Part shown: positions 1 to 5,511 of the stretch, in pieces
How the letters are laid out: each line of letters starts with the position of its first letter
Numbering within the stretch: the first letter of the stretch is position 1
Assembly (NCBI GenBank): GCA_021784495.1
Contig: JAJXSQ010000114.1
Location: forward strand, 1-7,121
Length of the DNA stretch: 7,121 nucleotides
Source: Myxococcales bacterium
Lineage (GTDB): Bacteria; Myxococcota; Myxococcia; Myxococcales; Anaeromyxobacteraceae
Direction of reading: 5' to 3'
The notes under the pieces: generated by a model
What the model saw: the letters and a program-made list of their open reading frames with translations, nothing else
Database searches by the model: none
What the model was told of the DNA's origin: nothing
Program-made: the position numbers and the translations under genes

Positions 1-694
1 CGGCGGGGCCGGCCGCGCCCCCGCGGAGCCCCTCCCCGACGGTGAGCCAGCGGTCCGGCGGCGTCCCCGGCGGCGGCGGGATCGGCCGGAAGAAGCCGGC
101 GCTCGCCAGCGTCGCCAGGCGCTCACCGGCGTCGGCGGCGCCGCGACCGGCCAGCTCGCCGGCGAGCCCCGGGCCGCCCGGGACCTGGACGGTGTTCTGG
201 AGCCGCTCGTAGAGGTCGATCCGCTCGAAGAGGTTCACCACGGCCCCCTGGAAGCGGGTCCGCTTCTTCGGGTCGATCGGCTCCGCGGCCACCGCCTGGC
301 GCTGGATCTCCGCGGCGTGCGGCGCGATGACCCGGTAGGGGTAGTACCGGTTGGCGCTGATCCGCTCGCCGAGGAGCGCGAGGACGTCGGGGTCGTTGAT
401 GACGAAGATCGGCTCGGCGTTCGCGACGTCGGGGCGGAAGAGGACGTCGAGGAGCCACTCGTCGGCGCCGACGGTCCGCCCCTCGTGCCGGAAGCTCTGC
501 TGGCTCCGGATCATGAGGAGCGTGTTGCGCGCCACCGAGTCGATGGGCTTCAGCCGGCCGCCCTCGAGGACCGGGAGCCGCCCGAACGCGTCGAGATCGA
601 AGCCGCGGACCGGCCGCGACGGGATCGCGCCGGCGAGCGCCACCCCGAGCGCCGCGAGACCGGCCGCCCACGGGATCACCTTGGCGAGCTTCAT
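1..694 (-). CDS. ccsA: Cytochrome c biogenesis protein CcsA (ResC), N-terminal part, cut by window edge
   Basis: This is the start of a System II cytochrome c synthase subunit. With ResB it is expected to move heme across the cytoplasmic membrane and join it to CxxCH motifs of apocytochromes c. The frame is open from the ATG at 694 to base 1, giving 231 residues. An N-terminal hydrophobic segment (about residues 7-24) acts as a signal or anchor. It is followed by a soluble, probably extra-cytoplasmic region containing LPVLEGGRLKPIDSVARN (40-57), which I recognise from the long-N-terminus CcsA form found beside a separate ResB. A proline-rich FFRPIPPPPGTPPDRW stretch lies near the visible end. 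The multi-spanning core with the tryptophan-rich heme-handling (WWD) motif would lie beyond the left edge, so it cannot be checked. The start is supported by GGGGAGG at 701-707, six bases upstream. The gene follows resB by one base, so the two are probably translationally coupled. Naming rests on the N-terminal motif and the context. Confidence 0.85.
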   Translation of the reverse strand, partial: MKLAKVIPWAAGLAALGVALAGAIPSRPVRGFDLDAFGRLPVLEGGRLKPIDSVARNTLLMIRSQQSFRHEGRTVGADEWLLDVLFRPDVANAEPIFVINDPDVLALLGERISANRYYPYRVIAPHAAEIQRQAVAAEPIDPKKRTRFQGAVVNLFERIDLYERLQNTVQVPGGPGLAGELAGRGAADAGERLATLASAGFFRPIPPPPGTPPDRWLTVGEGLRGGAAGPA

Positions 695-695
695 C

Positions 696-1859
696 TCAGA
701 CCTCCCCGGCGGCGGCGCGCCGCCGCATCGACCGGCGCAGGGCCATCCCGAAGTGGATCATGAGCCCCACCCCGACCAGCACGCACGAGACGTACGGGAT
801 GAGCCAGCCCGGGTTCTTCACCACCTGCAGCACCGACAGCGTGTCGTTCTTGCCGAAGCTCGCCTGGTAGAAGGCGCGTCCCTCGTAGCGGAGGGGCTGG
901 TTCATGTAGATGAGCACGTCGCGCTCCTCCCCCCGCGCCGGGTTGGAGAGGTGGACCAGGCTGGAGAAGTTCTTCGGGATGTCGGTCCCGGGGTAGACGT
1001 CGTGGCTGAACTTCCGCAGGGTCACGCGGTAGGGGAGATACTCGCGCCGCGGCCGCATCGCCAGCTCGTAGGAGCGGCCGCCGAACCGGAACGACTGCGG
1101 CGCGCTGAGCTGCGCCGAGACGAGCCAGGTGCCGTAGCTCTGCCCCCCGGCGATCGGCTCGACCAGCGCCGCGGGCTGGTCGACCTGCTCGTCCGAGGTC
1201 GCCGCCGCGACGGGGCGGACGGCGATCGCCGTGCCGGCCCCCATCGACGCGCCCGAGGGGAGGTCGGACGGCCCGGCCATCGCCAGCGCCGCGCTCGGCC
1301 AGAAGCGCCTCACCCGGAGCGCCACCGGGGTGCCCGGGATCGGGACCACGCCCCCGCGGGCGAGGAGCGAGGTGGGGACGCCGTAGACGTCCTCGGTCGC
1401 TCCGGCGCCCGCCTCCACGACCGCCAGCTCCTGGTCGCGCGGGCTCTCGACGAAGTCGACCGTCTGCCCCTGCTCGATCGCGAGCTGGGTCTCGTCCTGG
1501 AACATCGCGGTGACGAACTCCCCGGCGAAGAGCAGGATCAGCCCGGCGTGGACGATCCAGATGCCGAGCTTCCGCCAGGAGAGCTCGAGCCGGCGGAGCT
1601 GCGCGGCCACCAGGTTCACCATGAGCACGAGCCCGACCAGCCCGCCGCCCGGGAAGACGGCGACCGACCAGCCGGTGCCGGGGAGCCGCGCCCAGACGAG
1701 GAACGAGCGCATGTAGAGGTTCACCGCCCCGAGCGTCCCCAGGCTCACCTGGGCCAGGGTGCAGGCGACCACCAGCACCATGAGGAGCGCCAGGCAGACG
1801 ATGGTGAGCTTCAGCGACGTGAGGGCGTCGAGGACGCGGGCGCCGACCGGATCAGTCAA
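696..1859 (-). CDS. resB: Cytochrome c biogenesis protein ResB (CcsB), complete
   Basis: This is the membrane partner of CcsA in System II cytochrome c maturation, and is thought to help bind heme and apocytochrome on the outer side of the membrane. The protein has 387 residues. Three hydrophobic segments lie near the N-terminus (about 18-38, 66-86, 98-118), followed by a large extra-cytoplasmic domain and one C-terminal membrane segment (352-373) with an Arg-rich cytoplasmic tail. The ResB signature YMNQPLRYEGRAFYQASF occupies 318-335. His104 and His369 both fall in the predicted inner half of membrane segments 3 and 4. They are good candidates for the two transmembrane heme-ligating histidines known from fused CcsBA proteins; this assignment is inference. 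The start is a TTG at 1859-1857. It has GGAGAG (1868-1873) eight bases upstream, and the next Met is Met27, inside the first membrane segment, so TTG is the better choice. The start overlaps the end of the upstream lipoprotein gene by 8 bases, and ccsA begins one base after the stop. Family assignment is firm. Confidence 0.93.
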   Translation of the reverse strand: MTDPVGARVLDALTSLKLTIVCLALLMVLVVACTLAQVSLGTLGAVNLYMRSFLVWARLPGTGWSVAVFPGGGLVGLVLMVNLVAAQLRRLELSWRKLGIWIVHAGLILLFAGEFVTAMFQDETQLAIEQGQTVDFVESPRDQELAVVEAGAGATEDVYGVPTSLLARGGVVPIPGTPVALRVRRFWPSAALAMAGPSDLPSGASMGAGTAIAVRPVAAATSDEQVDQPAALVEPIAGGQSYGTWLVSAQLSAPQSFRFGGRSYELAMRPRREYLPYRVTLRKFSHDVYPGTDIPKNFSSLVHLSNPARGEERDVLIYMNQPLRYEGRAFYQASFGKNDTLSVLQVVKNPGWLIPYVSCVLVGVGLMIHFGMALRRSMRRRAAAGEV

Positions 1860-2502
1860 GGTGGAGGCTCTCCAGGAGGTGGACGAAGTCGGCCCGGGCG
1901 GCGGCGACGGGCGCCTCGTCGCCGGTGAGCTTCACGAACCAGCTGCTGCCGCCGGCGACGAGGATGCCCGCGACCAGCCGGCGGCGGCGCCCCCGCGCGC
2001 TGGTGAAGTCGTAGAGGCGCACCGGACCGGCGGGGGCGCGGAGGGTCCGCCGCGCCGCGGCGAGCCCCGCCTCGTCCTCCGGCGGCAGGTCGATCTGGCC
2101 GCGCCAGCGGTTCACGTTCGCCAGCTCGCCCCCGGCCGGCCCCGGGAGCACGACCACCGAGCCGTCGACCGCCCCCGCCACCGGCGGCCTGAGCGTCGCG
2201 TAGCGCATCCCGGCCTCCGGCGTCGAGGTCCAGCCGGGCGGCAGCGCCCAGCCGAGCCGCACGCCCGGCGCGCCCCGCTCCGGGTCCCCGGCCGGGGGGT
2301 CGAGCGGGGTCGGCGCGCCCGGCTCGGGCGCCTCGCGCGCGATCCGGTAGTGGGTCACCTGCTCGCCGCGGCAGCCGCCGAGGAGCAGGAGCCCGAGCGC
2401 CGCCAGCGCGGCGCCGGCGCCGCTCCGGCGACTCCAGGAAGTACGCGCCCGTGGGTCGTTCGTGTCGTCCATCTCGCGTCGCACGCTCCTCTCCGCGGCC
2501 AC
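1852..2502 (-). CDS. ResB/CcsA-associated lipoprotein of unknown function
   Basis: A 216-residue protein begins the heme-delivery operon. From the GTG start it has a 27-residue basic N-region, a hydrophobic core (about 29-41) and a lipobox ending LGGC at Cys44, so it should be cleaved, lipidated and held at the membrane facing the periplasm. The mature part has a Pro-rich linker (about 57-80), then a compact domain with ALPPGW (86-91) and GGELANVNRWRGQ (124-136). I recall similar PxGW plus ANVNRWR proteins beside ResB/CcsA in Planctomycetota and Verrucomicrobiota, but know of no established function. Cys44 is the only cysteine, so there is no CxxCH heme site and no thioredoxin-like CxxC. The GTG has GGGGGAG (2510-2516) seven bases upstream. 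An in-frame ATG at 2472-2470 would shorten the protein by 10 residues but has a more poorly spaced GGAG. The 3' end overlaps resB by 8 bases. A role in cytochrome c maturation or heme delivery is inferred from position only. Confidence 0.82.
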   Translation of the reverse strand: MAAERSVRREMDDTNDPRARTSWSRRSGAGAALAALGLLLLGGCRGEQVTHYRIAREAPEPGAPTPLDPPAGDPERGAPGVRLGWALPPGWTSTPEAGMRYATLRPPVAGAVDGSVVVLPGPAGGELANVNRWRGQIDLPPEDEAGLAAARRTLRAPAGPVRLYDFTSARGRRRRLVAGILVAGGSSWFVKLTGDEAPVAAARADFVHLLESLHLD

Positions 2503-2532
2503 GGTGGCGCTCCCCCTCTTCGGGACGGGCGC

Positions 2533-2561
2533 AGACTACGCCGGCCCCTGATCGCGATCAA
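2533..2561 (-). promoter_or_regulatory. Candidate sigma-70-type promoter for the lipoprotein-resB-ccsA operon
   Basis: On the minus strand, TTGATC (2561-2556) and TAGTCT (2538-2533) are separated by exactly 17 bases, the optimal spacing. TTGATC keeps the TTGA of the -35 consensus. TAGTCT keeps the first, second and last -10 positions, which are the most conserved ones. Transcription would begin near 2526, leaving a leader of about 24 bases that includes the GGGGGAG ribosome site. AT-containing hexamers are rare in this GC-rich spacer, which adds some weight. The organism's sigma-factor preferences are unknown, so this is a prediction. Confidence 0.45.
2549..2560. promoter_or_regulatory. Perfect 12-base palindrome TGATCGCGATCA, possible operator
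   Basis: The sequence is identical on both strands and overlaps the -35 hexamer and spacer of the predicted minus-strand promoter. A dimeric repressor bound here would block that promoter. It lies about 86 bases upstream of the aroF start, so it could also influence that gene. No other copy was noticed in the window, so no regulator can be named, and a chance palindrome remains possible. Confidence 0.35.
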
Positions 2562-2645
2562 CCGCGTCGCCCGTCCCGGAGGGCGCGGGTGCGCCGCCGG
2601 CCCGGATCGGGTATCTCAGTCCTCCACCTACCCGGAGCCTCCCGA

Positions 2646-3716
<1,071 letters not shown>

Positions 3717-3740
3717 CGCGCCCGCCGCCCCGCCCCCCGC

Positions 3741-3771
3741 GCGCCGTCCGGCGCCGTCCGTCAGGCGGCGC
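3741..3771. terminator. Weak GC-hairpin candidate between convergent aroF and prfC
   Basis: The 44-base convergent gap contains a perfect 10-base tandem duplication, GCGCCGTCCG twice (3741-3760). This allows alternative small hairpins: stem 3741-3745/3750-3754 with a 4-base loop, or stem 3751-3756/3766-3771, which runs into the prfC stop region. No T-tract follows on either strand, so an intrinsic terminator of the classical kind is not shown. Because both genes end here, some bidirectional termination would be expected. Confidence 0.25.
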
Positions 3772-5389
3772 GGACGACCACGCCGGTCGCGGTCTCGGCC
3801 AGGGTGAACTCCGGGTGCATCCGCTCGGCGGTCCGGAGCGCCCAGTCGCGGTCGAAGAGGACCACCGCCCGGCCCCGGACGTCGAGGACCACGAGCCCCT
3901 CGACCGCCGCCTGGAGCGCCTCCAGGTCGAGCGGCGCGCCGTCGGCCCGGGCGGCCCAGCGGGCCAGCACCCACGGCACCGGCTCGACCCGGATCTCCAC
4001 GCCGTACTCGGCCTCCAGCCGGTAGGCGACCACCTCGAACTGGAGCTGCCCGAGCGCGCCGAGGACCAGGTCGCCGCCGCGGCCGGCCGGCGGCCGGTAG
4101 AGCTGGACGGTCCCCTCCTGCGCCAGCTGCTCGATGCCGCGGGCGAACGGCTTGCGCTTCATCGGGTCGACGAGGGCCAGGCGGCGGAAGTGCTCCGGCG
4201 CGAAGCTCGGGATCGCCTCGAAGGCGAAGCGCGAGCCGCCGGTGAGGGTGTCGCCGATCTCGAAGGCGCCGGGGTCGTGGATGCCGACCACGTCCCCCGG
4301 CCAGGACTCGTCCACGACCGTCCGGTCCCGGGCCAGGAACTGCGCCGGGCTGGCGAGCCGGACCTCCTTGCCGGTGCGGACGTGGTGGACCTTCATCCCC
4401 CGGACCATCCGCCCGGAGCAGATCCGGACGAAGGCGATCCGGTCGCGGTGGGCGCGGTCCATGTTCGCCTGGATCTTGAAGACGAAGCCGCTGAACTCCT
4501 CCCCCGCCGGGTCGACCGGCCCGGCGTCGGAGGGCCGGGGCCGGGGCGGCGGCATGAGCTCGCAGAAGGCGTCGAGGAAGGGCTCGAGGCCGAAGTTGTT
4601 CACCGCCGAGCCGAAGAACATGGGCGAGAGCTGGCCGGCCTCGAACCGCGCCCGGTCGAAGCCGTCGCCGGCCGCCTCGAGCAGCTCGGCGTCCTGCCGG
4701 AGCCGGGCGTACCCCTCGTCGTCGAGCGCCTCCCGGACCGCCGGATCGTCGAGCCCGGTCACCTCGACCGGGGGGCGCTCCGCCCCGCCGCCGGCGGAGG
4801 AGCCGGCGCGGCCGCCGTCGAAGAGGTGGACCTGGCGCCGCTCGCGGTGCCAGACGCCGCGGAAGGTCCCGCCGCTGAAGATGGGCCAGGTGACCGGGAA
4901 GACGCCGATCCCCAGGACGCTCTCCACCTCGCCGATCAGCTCGAAGGCGTCGCGCCCGGGCCGGTCGAGCTTGTTCACGAAGGTGAAGATGGGGATGGAG
5001 CGCTGGCGGCAGACGCGGAAGAGCTTCCGGGTCTGCGCCTCCACGCCCTTGGCGGAGTCGAGGATCATGACCGCGCCGTCCACCGCGTGGAGCGTCCGGT
5101 AGGTGTCCTCGCTGAAGTCGGCGTGGCCCGGGGTGTCGAGGAGGTTGAGCTGGAGCCCGCGGTAGGGGAACTGGAGGACCGAGGTGGTGATGGAGATCCC
5201 GCGCTCCCGCTCCATCTCCATCCAGTCGGACACCGCGCTGGCGCGCCCCCGCTTGGCCTTGACCGCGCCGGCGAGCTGGATCACCCCGCCGTAGAGGAGG
5301 AGCTTCTCGGTGAGCGTCGTCTTGCCGGCGTCGGGGTGGGAGATGATGGCGAAGGTCCGCCGCCGACCGACCTCGTGGTGTGCAGCCAT
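3761..5389 (-). CDS. prfC: Peptide chain release factor 3 (RF3), complete
   Basis: This is a translational GTPase that removes RF1/RF2 from the ribosome after peptide release. The protein has 542 residues against 529 in E. coli and matches that family from end to end. GTPase motifs are intact: G1 SHPDAGKTT (17-25), G2 region GISITTS (64-70), G3 DTPGH (85-89), G4 NKLD (139-142) and G5-like FFGSAV (258-263). The RF3-typical KSDWMEME-like segment appears as VSDWMEMERERG (53-64), and GFVFKIQANMD follows at the start of the second domain. The C-terminal domain has LGALGQLQFEVVAYRLEAEYGVE. A Gly/Ala/Ser-rich loop at about 192-205 is roughly six residues longer than in E. coli. The ATG at 5389 is the only sensible start because the conserved RRRTFAIISHPDAGKTT begins at residue 9. 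The ribosome site GAGGAG (5393-5398) is only three bases away, shorter than usual. The frame stays open far upstream, but that part is an artefact lying opposite the TPR gene. The gene is co-directional with that upstream gene, 122 bases after it. Confidence 0.95.
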   Translation of the reverse strand: MAAHHEVGRRRTFAIISHPDAGKTTLTEKLLLYGGVIQLAGAVKAKRGRASAVSDWMEMERERGISITTSVLQFPYRGLQLNLLDTPGHADFSEDTYRTLHAVDGAVMILDSAKGVEAQTRKLFRVCRQRSIPIFTFVNKLDRPGRDAFELIGEVESVLGIGVFPVTWPIFSGGTFRGVWHRERRQVHLFDGGRAGSSAGGGAERPPVEVTGLDDPAVREALDDEGYARLRQDAELLEAAGDGFDRARFEAGQLSPMFFGSAVNNFGLEPFLDAFCELMPPPRPRPSDAGPVDPAGEEFSGFVFKIQANMDRAHRDRIAFVRICSGRMVRGMKVHHVRTGKEVRLASPAQFLARDRTVVDESWPGDVVGIHDPGAFEIGDTLTGGSRFAFEAIPSFAPEHFRRLALVDPMKRKPFARGIEQLAQEGTVQLYRPPAGRGGDLVLGALGQLQFEVVAYRLEAEYGVEIRVEPVPWVLARWAARADGAPLDLEALQAAVEGLVVLDVRGRAVVLFDRDWALRTAERMHPEFTLAETATGVVVRAA

Positions 5390-5511
5390 CCGCTCCTCGC
5401 TTCCCCCGGGGGACCGCGCCGGGCGCCCGGCCGGGCCGACGGCCCGGAGGCGGCGGTCCTTAGCACGGCCCGAGGGGGCGGCGCACGCCGGGGGCCCGCC
5501 CCCGGCCTCCC
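5390..5511 (-). other. Structured GC-rich spacer upstream of prfC
   Basis: The 122 bases between the TPR gene stop and the prfC start contain several perfect dyads: the hairpin at 5487-5506 (listed separately), a 7-base stem with a 3-base loop at 5431-5447 (CCGGGCC/GGCCCGG) and the palindrome CCCCCGGGGG at 5403-5412, five bases upstream of the ribosome site. No convincing promoter hexamer pair is visible. TGCTAAGGA on the minus strand near 5458-5466 is at best a weak extended -10. Structure around the ribosome site could dampen prfC translation, which is inference. Confidence 0.4.
5487..5506 (-). terminator. Strong GC hairpin just after the TPR gene, terminator candidate without T-tract
   Basis: GCCGGGGG (5487-5494) pairs perfectly with CCCCCGGC (5499-5506) around a 4-base loop, giving an 8-base all-GC stem. 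It begins five bases beyond the TPR gene stop codon, which is the expected place for a terminator. The minus strand continues with GTGCGCCGCC and no run of T, so it may instead act as a pause or an RNA-end-stabilising structure. Confidence 0.4.

Larger units (their letters stand above)
2521..2578. repeat. 11-base inverted repeat bracketing the divergent promoter region
   Basis: CGGGACGGGCG at 2521-2531 is the exact reverse complement of CGCCCGTCCCG at 2568-2578, with 36 bases between them. The arms flank both the predicted promoter hexamers and the 12-base palindrome, although the two dyads are not coaxial (centres 2549.5 and 2554.5). The arms could be paired half-sites for a looping or oligomeric regulator, or one long-looped stem. 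GC-rich sequence raises the chance of accidental pairing, but an 11-base perfect match in a 143-base spacer is still notable. Confidence 0.4.
2503..2645. other. Divergent intergenic region between the lipoprotein gene and aroF
   Basis: This 143-base spacer has no coding potential I trust. Its left half holds the minus-strand promoter candidate and the dyads listed separately. The right half is the aroF leader. It contains two small hairpin-capable stretches (stems 2582-2586/2591-2595 and 2601-2604/2608-2611), a weak -10-like TATCTC at 2612-2617 with no good -35 at the right distance, and GGAG at 2634-2637 eight bases before the aroF ATG. I see no leader peptide rich in Tyr, Phe or Trp codons and no terminator/antiterminator pair, so classical attenuation of aroF is not supported. 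Confidence 0.6.

Noticed and set aside
123..671. 182-codon Arg-rich minus-strand frame within ccsA
   Set aside because: It is an out-of-frame reading of the ccsA N-terminal region, whose true frame has family motifs and a good ribosome site.
351..1928. 525-codon plus-strand open frame opposite resB and ccsA
   Set aside because: Its composition (His, Arg, Asp, Pro) is typical of the antisense of GC-rich genes. The minus-strand genes explain the same bases with clear family motifs and ribosome sites.
2612..2617. TATCTC as a -10 element for aroF
   Set aside because: Only half of the consensus matches and no acceptable -35 lies 16-18 bases upstream, so I do not list it as a promoter.
2579..2645. 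Possible transcription attenuator or leader peptide for aroF
   Set aside because: No short reading frame rich in Tyr, Phe or Trp codons, no T-tract, and only 4-5-base stems.
2451..2645. 65-codon upstream extension of the aroF frame
   Set aside because: It reads into the divergent gene and its promoter, is Arg/Ser-rich and has no family similarity. The ATG at 2646 fits the known N-terminus.
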